From: Lederbergia citrisecunda | Lineage (GTDB): Bacteria > Bacillota > Bacilli > Bacillales > Bacillaceae_C | Direction: 5' to 3' | DNA length: 64,000 bases | Assembly: GCF_018343695.1 (NCBI RefSeq) | Contig: NZ_JAGYPJ010000001.1 | Span: forward strand, 445,001-509,000 | Shown here: positions 7,964-17,298 of the stretch, piece after piece | Position numbering within the stretch: position 1 is the stretch's first letter | Layout: the number at the start of each line of letters is the position of its first letter | The notes under the pieces: model-generated | What the model was told of the DNA's origin: nothing | What the model saw: only the letters and a program-made list of their open reading frames with translations | Database searches by the model: none | Made by a program: the position numbers and the translations under genes

Positions 7964-8860
7964 TTATACCTGCATTTCTTCATATGCTATATATTCTAGA
8001 GCTAAATCACAAATTTCATTTATATCTTCTTTATAAATAGTCTCCTTAAAAACATTTTTCGTTGGGTTAAGTACGCTTTCAACTAAAAATTCTCTTGGTG
8101 ACTCTGATCGAAATTCTGAAAGAAGAAATTCCAAATAATTTAGTTTTGCTTCACCAATATTTTCGGATCTTAAATGGGAAACGATGATGTCTAACTGATT
8201 CATTATTTTTTCTTTAATATCATCTTTCGAGTATGAGTTTTTATTTTTCTCAAATGTTAGGCATTTATCAGAAAAAAATGGTGCTTTTTCGTTTTGATGA
8301 GCACTGAGTACTTGAATACGGTCTAAAGCAAAACGGATTGTCTTCTCAAAATCGTATTCTTTTTTTGAACCTAGCATCCTTACATGCATTGTTTGTTGTA
8401 TAATTCCAAAGAAAATCACAGAATAATCCATTGAAAAGCGTATAGCATCTGTTCCAAATAATTCCGCTATTCTACTTGCAGTCCATTTGAGTTCGTTCAT
8501 ATGTCGATGACGCATATATGTTTTTAACTCTTCATCTTTTGAAGAAAATACAGATTCATAAAGGGCCAGTAAACTTTGCTCCCTGTTCATTTTCATCCGT
8601 ACTAATACTTGTTGAATAAAAACCTCAGGATCATTTTTAGGTTTTCCAAGAGATATTTCTTGTCGTAAATAGCTCGTTTCATCTCCTACTTGATCAAGAA
8701 TGGCCATTAAACATGCATTTTTTGAAGTAAAATGATTATAAAAAGTACCCTTGGCAATTCGAGCATCATCTAATATATCTTGAATTGAAGTCGTTTGAAA
8801 TCCTTTTTCTATAAATAAACGATGTGCTACATCTAGTATTTGCTTTTTTCTGGGATTCAT
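7964..8860 (-). CDS. TetR/AcrR family transcriptional regulator
   Basis: The N-terminal helix-turn-helix is plain (KGFQTTSIQDILDDARIAKG, residues about 19-38, followed by TFYNHF). The remaining 240 residues would be the ligand-binding and dimerisation region. At 298 residues it is longer than most TetR proteins. It is divergently transcribed from an MFS multidrug transporter with a 182-bp shared promoter region that carries two inverted operator-like sequences, so it very likely represses the pump and possibly itself. The inducer is unknown. Confidence 0.9.
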   Translation of the reverse strand: MNPRKKQILDVAHRLFIEKGFQTTSIQDILDDARIAKGTFYNHFTSKNACLMAILDQVGDETSYLRQEISLGKPKNDPEVFIQQVLVRMKMNREQSLLALYESVFSSKDEELKTYMRHRHMNELKWTASRIAELFGTDAIRFSMDYSVIFFGIIQQTMHVRMLGSKKEYDFEKTIRFALDRIQVLSAHQNEKAPFFSDKCLTFEKNKNSYSKDDIKEKIMNQLDIIVSHLRSENIGEAKLNYLEFLLSEFRSESPREFLVESVLNPTKNVFKETIYKEDINEICDLALEYIAYEEMQV

Positions 8861-8870
8861 ATTCTCACCT

Positions 8871-8978
8871 TTTTGTACCGGTAGTCTATTTTTTATATTA
8901 GCTTCAAATCAGGGTTAAATCAACTTTTTTTAAATATAATTATTTTTTTATTGATTTTTATAGACTGCGGGTATAAAA
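8871..8978. promoter_or_regulatory. Paired inverted operator-like sites between the TetR and MFS genes
   Basis: The sequence at 8871-8889 (TTTTGTACCGGTAGTCTAT) and the reverse complement of 8960-8978 agree at 16 of 19 positions. One copy sits just upstream of each divergent gene, as expected for TetR binding sites that control both promoters. Confidence 0.6.
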
Positions 8979-9042
8979 TGTGAAAGGCGAGTATAAGGAA
9001 GAAAAAATACAGATATTAATTGTATGACTGGAGGAGTGAATT

Positions 9043-10575
9043 TTGGATATACAATCCATACAAAAAAAGCCACCTTATGGTGCGATTGGTATTCTTTTTT
9101 TGGGAGCCTTCGTATCATTTTTAACGAATACGTTGATAAATATTGCACTGCCATCAATAAAAGAAGAATTTGATATAAGCATGTCAACCGTTCAATGGTT
9201 ATCAACAGGATATATGCTTATAAATGGAATTCTCATTCCTGCGAGTGCCTTTTTTATTCAAAGAATTTCCAACAGAAAATTATTAATTGCCGCACTCAGC
9301 TTATTTACGTTAGGAACTTTACTTGCAAGTGTTGCTCCGTCTTTTGGCGTTTTATTAGCTGGAAGAATGGTCCAAGCTTCAGGCTCTGCTATTATGATGC
9401 CGTTATTAATGAATGTCATGTTAACAGCTTTTCCTGTTGAAAAAAGAGGAACAGCAATGGGATTTTTTGGTCTTGTAATGATTACCGCTCCTGCTATTGG
9501 ACCGACATTGTCAGGATATATTATTGAACATTACAGCTGGAGAACGTTGTTTGATGTAGTTCTGCCATTCGCTTTAATATGTTTAATCCTAGCTATTTTT
9601 AAAATGAAAAATATTACACCATTGAAAAATGTTCATCTTGATATATTGTCGCTAATATTGTCAAGTATCGCTTTCGGTAGTCTTTTATACGGCTTTAGTT
9701 CAGCTGGAGATAAAGGCTGGGGAGATCCGATCGTATATGGAACTATCTCACTTGGCTCCGTGGCATTAATTCTTTTTATTGTGCGCCAGTTGTTTATGAA
9801 CGAACCAATGCTCGAGTTTCGGATTTATAAACACCGAATGTTTGCATTGTCTTCAGCTATTTCGATTGTCGTTTCTGTTTCAATGTTTTCAGGAATGATT
9901 TTAACACCAATGTATGTGCAAATAGTAAGAGGAATTTCACCAATGGATTCAGGACTTTTAATGTTGCCTGGGGCGTTAGTGATGGGAATTATGTCGCCAA
10001 TCACTGGAAAGCTTTTCGATAAATATGGTGCTAAGGTTCTTGCACTTGTAGGTTTAACGATTATGATTGTCACTACGTATTTATTTACAGATTTGACATT
10101 GGAAACTTCTTATTTACATCTTATTTTGTTATATACATTCCGTATGTTTGGTATGTCTATGGTAATGATGCCAGTTATGACAAATGGAATGAACCAGCTT
10201 CCAATGCAAATGAATCCTCATGGTACTGCAATGAATAATACTCTTCAGCAAGTATCTGGGGCGATTGGAACAGCCTTTATGGTTACTCTTATGAATAAGC
10301 GAACAGAAAGTTCAGCAAAGGAATTAGCTGCTAATGCAATGGCAAAAATGGATGCAAATGCTGCTCAACCATCAGCTGAAGCTGCAGCGGAAATGAAGCA
10401 ACATATTATGCATCAAGCAATGTTGGACGGAATTACACATGCATTCCTAATCTCTACTTTCATCGCATTAGTTGCCTTAATTTTAGCGTTCTTTATTAAA
10501 AGGGTTAAACCACCTGTACAATCAATGCAAGATAATAAATCAGTCGTTCAGTCCAAACGTGTAGCTACTGAATAA
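9043..10575 (+). CDS. MFS drug efflux transporter, DHA2 (14-TM) family
   Basis: A 510-residue membrane protein of the EmrB/QacA type. It begins with a short cytoplasmic tail, then helices including ALPSIKEEFDISMSTVQWLSTGYML (first loop region) and the DHA2 motif C-like segment GLVMITAPAIGPTLSGYI near residue 145-165, which marks antiporters. The size and hydrophobic profile fit 14 membrane helices. The start is a TTG with GGAGG nine bases upstream. It lies where B. subtilis has yhcA, another EmrB-like gene. The neighbouring TetR gene probably controls it. Drug specificity cannot be read from the sequence. Confidence 0.92.
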   Translation: MDIQSIQKKPPYGAIGILFLGAFVSFLTNTLINIALPSIKEEFDISMSTVQWLSTGYMLINGILIPASAFFIQRISNRKLLIAALSLFTLGTLLASVAPSFGVLLAGRMVQASGSAIMMPLLMNVMLTAFPVEKRGTAMGFFGLVMITAPAIGPTLSGYIIEHYSWRTLFDVVLPFALICLILAIFKMKNITPLKNVHLDILSLILSSIAFGSLLYGFSSAGDKGWGDPIVYGTISLGSVALILFIVRQLFMNEPMLEFRIYKHRMFALSSAISIVVSVSMFSGMILTPMYVQIVRGISPMDSGLLMLPGALVMGIMSPITGKLFDKYGAKVLALVGLTIMIVTTYLFTDLTLETSYLHLILLYTFRMFGMSMVMMPVMTNGMNQLPMQMNPHGTAMNNTLQQVSGAIGTAFMVTLMNKRTESSAKELAANAMAKMDANAAQPSAEAAAEMKQHIMHQAMLDGITHAFLISTFIALVALILAFFIKRVKPPVQSMQDNKSVVQSKRVATE

Positions 10576-10585
10576 AACCATAAAA

Positions 10586-10628
10586 AAAGCACACTGAAAC
10601 TGCCATCATGATGGCAGTTTCAGTGCGT
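10586..10628. terminator. Palindromic hairpin after the MFS gene
   Basis: CACTGAAACTGCCATC and its exact complement form a 16-17 bp palindrome at about 10592-10625. The T run lies on the minus-strand side, so the hairpin would terminate minus-strand transcripts best; on the plus strand it lacks a T tract. Confidence 0.6.
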
Positions 10629-11049
10629 TAACAACGAAAACATTATGTAGTATTTTACTCAGATTAGTTGAAACGTCAATTATGATGCGGACAAGGCAAA
10701 AAAATAATTAGATAATAAGCTAGGACCATCGAGTGGTTTTCCTTATTTGGGAAATTCGTGGACTGCCCAAAAAGAGCTAAAACATTGTTCTTCACGATGG
10801 TCATGAAAATGAGAAGATGACCAATTGGATTTGGCAAGGTCCAGTATTGGGTAGTACTTTTTTGTGAAAAAGCTCATATAAATAACCAAAAGGAGATTCG
10901 AATAATCTCCTTTTGGCTACAGTTTGAAATTACCATCATAAGTGCAATTTTTTGTTTAGACTAGTAACCACTTGCCCCTTTACCTATGATAACTCAAAAC
11001 CGACTAGTTCTGTTGGATCCGTCGTGCTTCTTTATCACAAGCGCCGACC
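10629..11049. other. Gene-free stretch with a perfect hairpin
   Basis: No gene is seen here. A perfect 13-bp hairpin, CCAAAAGGAGATT with its complement, lies at 10886-10916 without a following T run. Confidence 0.5.
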
Positions 11050-11145
11050 TTATTTCTTATTTACTCCCGGCTTATCTTCATAACCTGCTGTAAAGATAGC
11101 AGATAAAAATGCAATAATAACTCCGATGACCAAGATTGTTTTCAT
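11050..11145 (-). CDS. 31-residue membrane miniprotein
   Basis: An open frame of 31 codons starts at an ATG preceded by AAAGGAGG 12 bases upstream. The product begins MKTILVIGVIIAFLSAIFTA, a single membrane helix, and ends in a short charged tail (EDKPGVNKK). The strong ribosome binding site and clean helix make it a likely real gene. It is too short for most gene finders. It is divergent from prkA. I do not recognise a characterised family. Confidence 0.65.
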   Translation of the reverse strand: MKTILVIGVIIAFLSAIFTAGYEDKPGVNKK

Positions 11146-11353
11146 AGTATATGTAAGCCTCCTTTTAATCCTAACGCGATTATGAAATTATTATAGCCCA
11201 TTTTTATTATAATGTGAATGAATCATGTTTTTTATTACCTGAAATATGACGAGTTCGTGAAGTAAGTTATGGAGCTCTTCGGGAATTAATCATCTTTAGT
11301 TGTCCATAAGCATACAATGGAATAATCATCTCTCATCAACAGGGAGGTCCTTT

Positions 11354-13249
11354 ATGGATATTTTAAAAAAGATTGAACAATACCGTTCGCAAGAGGAAAG
11401 TTTGAAATGGGAAGGGACGTTTGCCGACTACTTGTTATTGCTTAAAGAGAAATCGTGGGTCGCCCAGTCCGCCCACTCCCGAATATATAATATGATCAAA
11501 GATGCAGGGGTCGAGGTAATAAACGATCGAAAAGTGTATCAATTCTTTTGCCATCAATTATTTGGACTTGAAGAGGCATTGGAAAAACTTGTAGAGGAAT
11601 ATTTTCATCCTTCTGCGAAACGCCTTGATGTCCGAAAAAGAATCCTTCTATTGATGGGACCAGTCAGTGGAGGAAAATCGACACTTGTTACGATGCTAAA
11701 ACGAGGACTGGAGGCATACACGAGGACAGATGAGGGAGCGGTTTTTGCAATAAAGGGATGCCCTATGCACGAAGATCCATTACATTTGATTCCACTTCAT
11801 TTACGAGATGATTTTTATGAAGAATACGGAATAAGGATCGAAGGAAATCTTTCACCATTAAATACAATGAGGCTAGAGGAAGAGTATGGTGGCCGAATAG
11901 AGGATGTACTCGTAGAGCGCGTTTTCTTTACTGAGGATAAGCGTGTAGGAATTGGAACGTTTAGCCCCTCTGATCCCAAATCCCAAGATATTGCAGATTT
12001 GACAGGTAGTATAGATTTTTCTACGATTGCGGAATATGGTTCTGAATCAGATCCAAGAGCCTATCGATTTGATGGGGAATTGAATAAGGCAAACCGAGGA
12101 TTAATGGAATTCCAAGAAATGTTAAAATGTGATGAAAAATTTCTATGGCATTTGCTTTCTTTGACTCAAGAAGGAAATTTTAAAGCAGGAAGATTCGCTT
12201 TAATATCCGCGGATGAACTCATCGTTGCCCACACGAACGAAACGGAATATCGTTCTTTCATTTCCAATAAAAAGAATGAAGCTTTACATTCACGGATTAT
12301 TGTTATGCCTGTTCCATATAACTTAAAAGTTTCTCAGGAAGAACGGATATATGAAAAAATGATTAAAGAAAGTGATGTCGCTGATGTCCATATTGCTCCA
12401 CACACACTTAGAGTAGCAGCGATGTTTACAATTTTAACAAGGTTAAAAGATTCAAAAAGAAGTGATGTGGATTTATTAAAGAAAATGCGTCTTTACGATG
12501 GAGAAATGGTAGAAGGTTATAATGTAGCGGATGTTAATGAAATGAAAAAGGAGTTTCAAGAAGAAGGAATGAGTGGTATAGATCCGCGCTACGTCATCAA
12601 TCGGATATCGTCCACTATCATTAGAAAAGGTATCACAAGCATCAATGCATTAGATGTGCTTAGATCGTTAAAAGAAGGTCTAGATCAGCATCCATCCATT
12701 ACACAAGAATTGAGAGAGAAGTATTTAAATTTTATCTCACTTGCTCGAAAAGAATACGATGAAATGGCAAAAAAGGAAGTTCAAAAAGCATTTGTTTATT
12801 CATATGAAGAATCCGCTAAAACGCTTATGGATAATTATCTTGATAATGTTGAGTCTTTCTGTAATAAAACAAAGATGCGTGATCCATTAACAGGTGAAGA
12901 AATCAATCCAGATGAAAAGTTAATGAGATCAATTGAAGAGCAGATTGGCATATCGGAAAATGCGAAGAAAGCATTCAGGGAAGAAATCTTGATTCGTATT
13001 TCAGCATTAGCAAGAAAAGGAAAAAGATTTGATTACAGATCGCATGCGAGACTAAGAGAAGCGATACAGAAAAAACTATTTGCAGATCTGAAGGATGTCG
13101 TGAAGATAACTACATCCGCTAAAACTCCAGATGAGCAGCAATTAAAGAAAATAAATGAAGTAGTCGCTCGATTAATCGATGAACATGGATACAATTCCAC
13201 TTCGGCCAATGATTTATTGCGATATGTAGGAAGCTTATTGAATCGTTGA
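11354..13249 (+). CDS. prkA: PrkA AAA+ protein kinase/protease
   Basis: PrkA is a large AAA+ protein, described in Bacillus as a serine kinase and more recently as a protease, needed for normal sporulation. The product is 631 residues, the same length as the B. subtilis protein as I recall it. The Walker A motif GPVSGGKST lies at residues 102-110, and the C-terminal third has the PrkA-specific domain. I use ATG 11354, preceded by AGGGAGG, because MDILKKIEQYRSQEE matches the known N-terminus; an in-frame upstream codon at 11300 would add 18 unrelated residues. yhbH follows after a terminator and a repeat-like gap. Confidence 0.96.
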   Translation: MDILKKIEQYRSQEESLKWEGTFADYLLLLKEKSWVAQSAHSRIYNMIKDAGVEVINDRKVYQFFCHQLFGLEEALEKLVEEYFHPSAKRLDVRKRILLLMGPVSGGKSTLVTMLKRGLEAYTRTDEGAVFAIKGCPMHEDPLHLIPLHLRDDFYEEYGIRIEGNLSPLNTMRLEEEYGGRIEDVLVERVFFTEDKRVGIGTFSPSDPKSQDIADLTGSIDFSTIAEYGSESDPRAYRFDGELNKANRGLMEFQEMLKCDEKFLWHLLSLTQEGNFKAGRFALISADELIVAHTNETEYRSFISNKKNEALHSRIIVMPVPYNLKVSQEERIYEKMIKESDVADVHIAPHTLRVAAMFTILTRLKDSKRSDVDLLKKMRLYDGEMVEGYNVADVNEMKKEFQEEGMSGIDPRYVINRISSTIIRKGITSINALDVLRSLKEGLDQHPSITQELREKYLNFISLARKEYDEMAKKEVQKAFVYSYEESAKTLMDNYLDNVESFCNKTKMRDPLTGEEINPDEKLMRSIEEQIGISENAKKAFREEILIRISALARKGKRFDYRSHARLREAIQKKLFADLKDVVKITTSAKTPDEQQLKKINEVVARLIDEHGYNSTSANDLLRYVGSLLNR

Positions 13250-13261
13250 TATAGTATACTT

Positions 13262-13300
13262 GCCTTCTTAGCAGACAATTTGCTGTTGAGAAGGCTTTTA
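13262..13300 (+). terminator. Terminator after prkA
   Basis: GCCTTCT and AGAAGGC form the base of an interrupted stem, with CAG/CTG inside it, followed by TTTTAATT. Confidence 0.65.
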
Positions 13301-13492
13301 ATTAGGAATGAATTGCAGGCAATACCTATCAACTTGTGAACTATATGAGTTTACCTCAAACCTTATAAGTATAATAACCAAATTCTTCTTTTTTGTTTCC
13401 CAAATTAAGTGCCTCCCGTATTACAGCTCAAATGAGTCTTTAATAGATCAATCAAAATCCTCATCATACTTCTGTCGTTGTCTAAAACGATA

Positions 13493-13595
13493 GCCCTTTT
13501 CTAATAAGCTTGTCCTTTTCTAAAACACTTTGTAAATTATTTTGTTTTTTTGCATATGATAGAGTAATTACAACAAGCATTCATTAGAAAAGGGC
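13493..13595. repeat. Long inverted repeat upstream of yhbH
   Basis: GCCCTTTTCTAAT (13493-13505) and ATTAGAAAAGGGC (13583-13595) are perfect 13-bp inverted repeats, extended inside by GCTTGT/ACAAGC. They enclose the AT-rich likely promoter region of yhbH, including GCATATGAT. No gene is seen between 13301 and 13700. Confidence 0.55.
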
Positions 13596-13700
13596 GAATG
13601 AAGATGGCAGTCGAGATAATATATGTAAAAATTCATTTTTGGTGACTAAAAAATATAAGTTTTTTTCAAAAGATTTATTTTTAAGAGGGAGGGTGTAGAG

Positions 13701-14867
13701 ATGTCAGAGCAAGTGCATCACCAGTTCGTTGTATCACAGGAAGATTGGTCCCTCCACCGGAAAGGCCATGATGACCAACAGCGCCATCAAGAAAAAGTCC
13801 AAGAGGCAATTCGAAATAATTTGCCTGATTTAATTACAGAAGAAAGTATTATTATGTCCGATGGACGGGACGTTGTAAAAATTCCTATTAGATCTTTGGA
13901 TGAGTATAAAATTCGTTATAATTATGATAAAAATAAGCATGTCGGGCAAGGAGACGGTGACAGCAAAATAGGAGATGTCGTCGCAAGAGAGGGGCCAGAC
14001 CAAAAAGGTCCTGGGAAAGGTCAAGGAGCAGGGGATCAAGCCGGAGAAGATTATTACGAAGCAGAAGTCTCGATGATGGAGCTTGAGGAAGCGCTCTTTA
14101 AAGAGCTGGAACTGCCTAACCTAAAGCGAAAAGAGCTCGATACAAATCAAATTGAACATATTGAATATAATGATATTCGCAAAACTGGATTAATGGGAAA
14201 TATTGATAAGAAAAGAACGATGATGTCAGCCTTTAAACGAAATGCCATGAAAGGTGAGCCCAAATTTTATCCTATATATCCAGAAGATTTAAAATTTAAA
14301 ACATGGAGCGATGTACAAAAACCTGAATCAAGCGCAGTTGTACTAGCGATGATGGACACGAGTGGCTCTATGGGAATATGGGAAAAATACATGGCGCGAA
14401 GCTTCTTTTTCTGGATGACACGTTTTTTAAGAACAAAATATGAATCAGTCACAATTGAATTTATCGCCCATCATACAGAAGCTAAAGTCGTAACCGAGGA
14501 AGAATTTTTCTCGAAAGGAGAGAGTGGAGGTACGATTTGCTCCTCTGTTTATAGAAAAGCAATTGAAATAATAGGTGAAAAATATGATCCTGCACGCTAC
14601 AATATTTATCCGTTTCATTTTTCTGATGGTGATAATTTAACATCAGATAATCCAAGATGCATTAAGCTCGTTAATGAACTAATGGAAATAACGAATATGT
14701 TTGGATATGGTGAAGTAAATCAATATCAGCGAAATTCCACGTTAATGTCTGCCTATAAAAATATTAAGGATGAAAAATTTTATTACTATATCTTAAAACA
14801 AAAATCAGATGTATTTCATGCTATGAAAAGTTTCTTTAAAAAAGAAGAAGAACGACAACGGGTGTAA
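13701..14867 (+). CDS. yhbH: Sporulation protein YhbH (DUF444 family)
   Basis: YhbH belongs to the DUF444 family, which has a von Willebrand A-like domain; E. coli YeaH is the counterpart. The 388-residue protein has a basic N-terminus, a Gly-rich linker near residues 80-115, and a MIDAS-like MMDTSGSMG segment around residue 215. The start follows GAGGGAGGG. The gene pairs with prkA here as yeaH does with yeaG, and spoVR, the usual third partner, is 20 kb away. A biochemical function is not established; a role in PrkA-dependent sporulation or stress signalling is the usual inference. Confidence 0.95.
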   Translation: MSEQVHHQFVVSQEDWSLHRKGHDDQQRHQEKVQEAIRNNLPDLITEESIIMSDGRDVVKIPIRSLDEYKIRYNYDKNKHVGQGDGDSKIGDVVAREGPDQKGPGKGQGAGDQAGEDYYEAEVSMMELEEALFKELELPNLKRKELDTNQIEHIEYNDIRKTGLMGNIDKKRTMMSAFKRNAMKGEPKFYPIYPEDLKFKTWSDVQKPESSAVVLAMMDTSGSMGIWEKYMARSFFFWMTRFLRTKYESVTIEFIAHHTEAKVVTEEEFFSKGESGGTICSSVYRKAIEIIGEKYDPARYNIYPFHFSDGDNLTSDNPRCIKLVNELMEITNMFGYGEVNQYQRNSTLMSAYKNIKDEKFYYYILKQKSDVFHAMKSFFKKEEERQRV

Positions 14868-14898
14868 ACCGGATATATTTTCCGGTTTTTTCTTTTTT
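14866..14898 (+). terminator. Terminator after yhbH
   Basis: AACCGGA and TCCGGTT form a short stem immediately after the stop codon, followed by a long T run. Confidence 0.75.
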
Positions 14899-15056
14899 TT
14901 GGTATGTAACTCCAGCGCCCACCAACTAGAAAACTGATATGGGGGAAACTGTCAATGCCCACTTTTTATTGACCCAATGAGTAAGCATTTTTCGGCTTCT
15001 ATGGTATTAAATTGGTATTGAGATTTTAGGCTAGATTATCTCCTTCTCAGCATGCT

Positions 15057-15126
15057 AACTATACCTAAATATTATAATTATCAGTCAAGTGCTTTCTTGA
15101 CTGACAATTATAATATTTAGATAGTT
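15057..15126. repeat. Near-perfect long hairpin in the yhbH-pgsB gap
   Basis: Arms at 15065-15089 and 15096-15120 are complementary at 24 of 25 positions with a 6-nt loop (TGCTTT). AACTAT/ATAGTT extends the stem beyond a 2-nt bulge to about 31 bp. There is no gene in 14868-15646. It could be a miniature inverted-repeat element or a terminator for an unseen transcript. Confidence 0.65.
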
Positions 15127-15390
15127 TTTATAGCCGAGAAATGGATTATCGATCTTTTTTTAAGAAATAGAACACGGCAAGATGACAAAATGTAAACTGC
15201 AGTTAGCACTCTGATATTCGTTGGTTTTTCACATTTAATATTCCTTATAAAAAATATGTACTAGGTGTATATTTTAAAGAATAGTTTGTAAGCTAACTGG
15301 AAAAGACGTACAAAATTTTACTGATGATTAAGCTGGCGCCACAAGAGAGAACAATATGTGCAAAATAACGATAATTTGATAAAGTACGAG

Positions 15391-15475
15391 CGGTGCCTGT
15401 CACCCCTAAGGCTGTCCTCCAGTAAAGGCAGCCTTTTTACGTTATTCGAAAAAATTCGGGGAGTGATAGGCACTG
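15391..15475. repeat. Intergenic repeat bounded by GTGCCTGTCAC-type ends
   Basis: GTGCCTGTCAC at the left and GTGATAGGCAC at the right are inverted with one mismatch. Inside is an AAGGCTG/CAGCC hairpin with a T run. A related element with the same ends lies at 22111-22165. Confidence 0.5.
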
Positions 15476-15646
15476 TAAGAAGAATGTTGTCGTAGGAAAA
15501 AGGAACCGCCCTAAAAATCATGCTTGTAATATAAAAAGTGACAATTTTTATACAATTGTAATGAAAATTAACCAGAATATTAACATTATGCCCCTATACT
15601 CTTAAATAGGGCTCACAACAAATGGAATTGGAGGGATATTTTATAA

Positions 15647-16828
15647 ATGATTTTAATTCCAATCGTATGTATTGTTATTTTGGTCGTCGGTTTTATAGAA
15701 ACAAGGCAGCATCAAAGAAATGTTAATGCTCTCCCTATACGAATAAATGTGAATGGTATTCGAGGAAAATCAACCGTTACTAGATTAATAACGGGAATTC
15801 TTGTAGAAGAAGGGTTAAGAACGGTAGGGAAAACAACGGGTACGTCTGCCAGAATGATCTATTGGAATACGGATGAGGAAAAGCCAATCAAGCGCCGTCC
15901 AGAAGGTCCAAATATCCGTGAACAAAAAATGGTCGTCAAAGAAGCTGCTCAATTAAAGGCAGAAGCATTAGTAAGTGAGTGTATGGCCGTAAATCCAGAC
16001 TACCAAATTGTCTTTCAGAAGAAAATGCTTCAAGCTAACATTGGTGTGATTGTGAATGTATTGGAAGATCATATGGATGTAATGGGGCCAACTCTAGATG
16101 AGATTGCAGAAGCATTTACTGCAACGATTCCTTATAACGGTCAACTTATCATTGCTAAGAGTCCTTATGTGGATTATTTCACAAAAATAGCCGAAAAACG
16201 GAAATCCGAAGTAATTGTCGTCGACAATGATGATGTATCAGAGGAATTCTTAAAGCAGTTTGAATATATGATATTTCCAGAAAATGCAGCATTGGCACTA
16301 GGTGTAGCTAAAGCATTGGGAATCGATAAAAAAACGGCTATGCGTGGAATGTTGAATGCGCATCCTGATCCAGGTGCAATGAGGATCCTGCCTATGGGTG
16401 AGTATGAACGCCCATCCTATTTTGTTAATGGATTTGCTGCTAATGATCCTTCTTCAACGTTGAATATTTGGAAGCGCGTTGAAGAGCTAGGTTATCCTAC
16501 GGATAACCCCATTGTCGTCATGAATTGTCGTGCTGACCGTGTCGATCGTACGGAACAGTTTGCCAGAGATGTTCTCCCATATATTGAAATGGAGAAATTA
16601 ATATTAATTGGTGAGACGACAGAGCCAATTAGAAAAGCGTTTGAAGCAGGTGACATACCAGCTGAGAAAGTAGTTGATCTAGAGGAGGAAGATACAGAAA
16701 CAATTATAGAAGCTCTTTCTCATGATTTTACTGGCAAGGTCATCTACGGTGTGGGAAATATCCACGGTGCGGGGGAACCCTTTATAGAAAAACTACAAGA
16801 ATTCAAATTGGAACAGCATGTCAGCTAG
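15647..16828 (+). CDS. pgsB: Poly-gamma-glutamate synthase PgsB
   Basis: PgsB (CapB) is the ATP-dependent ligase that joins glutamates into poly-gamma-glutamate, related to Mur ligases. The 393-residue protein starts with a hydrophobic anchor, followed by the P-loop NGIRGKSTV at about residues 36-44 and Mur-ligase-like segments such as [12 protein letters not shown] and [14 protein letters not shown]. Its length equals that of the Bacillus enzyme. It is the first gene of pgsB-pgsC-pgsA-GGT-pgsE, with about 10-base gaps between the first three genes, which indicates one transcript. The promoter is not clear from the sequence. Confidence 0.97.
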   Translation: MILIPIVCIVILVVGFIETRQHQRNVNALPIRINVNGIRGKSTVTRLITGILVEEGLRTVGKTTGTSARMIYWNTDEEKPIKRRPEGPNIREQKMVVKEAAQLKAEALVSECMAVNPDYQIVFQKKMLQANIGVIVNVLEDHMDVMGPTLDEIAEAFTATIPYNGQLIIAKSPYVDYFTKIAEKRKSEVIVVDNDDVSEEFLKQFEYMIFPENAALALGVAKALGIDKKTAMRGMLNAHPDPGAMRILPMGEYERPSYFVNGFAANDPSSTLNIWKRVEELGYPTDNPIVVMNCRADRVDRTEQFARDVLPYIEMEKLILIGETTEPIRKAFEAGDIPAEKVVDLEEEDTETIIEALSHDFTGKVIYGVGNIHGAGEPFIEKLQEFKLEQHVS

Positions 16829-16838
16829 GGGGAATTAA

Positions 16839-17288
16839 ATGTTTGGCTCAGATTTATACATATCGCTTGTACTAGGTGTCATTTTAAGTTTGATATTTGC
16901 AGAAAAAACTGGCGTAATGCCTGCAGGATTGGTCGTACCAGGATACCTTGCTCTCGTTTTTGATCAACCAGTATTTATGTTAATGATTTTTTCTATCAGT
17001 TTATTAACTTTCCTTATTGTAAATTACGGAATATCACGTATTACGATCTTATATGGAAGAAGAAAATTTGCAGCCATGTTAGTGACAGGTATCGCCTTAA
17101 AATTAATTTTCGACTTTTTTTACCCCATCCTTCCTTTTGAAATATACGAGTTTAGGGGAATTGGAGTCATTGTACCTGGACTAATTGCTAATACGATCCA
17201 GAAGCAAGGTGTCATTTTAACCTTTACATCGACATTATTACTTAGTGGTCTGACGTTCCTCATCATGTTAGGCTACTACCTTATTTAG
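16839..17288 (+). CDS. pgsC: Poly-gamma-glutamate biosynthesis membrane protein PgsC
   Basis: A 149-residue integral membrane protein with about four or five hydrophobic helices. It includes the PgsC/CapC signature AGLVVPGYLAL near the N-terminus and IGVIVPGLIANTIQKQG near the C-terminus. PgsC forms the membrane complex with PgsB and PgsA that makes and exports the polymer. It begins ten bases after pgsB and has a GGGGG ribosome binding site. Confidence 0.97.
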   Translation: MFGSDLYISLVLGVILSLIFAEKTGVMPAGLVVPGYLALVFDQPVFMLMIFSISLLTFLIVNYGISRITILYGRRKFAAMLVTGIALKLIFDFFYPILPFEIYEFRGIGVIVPGLIANTIQKQGVILTFTSTLLLSGLTFLIMLGYYLI

Positions 17289-17298
17289 GAGATTTTAT

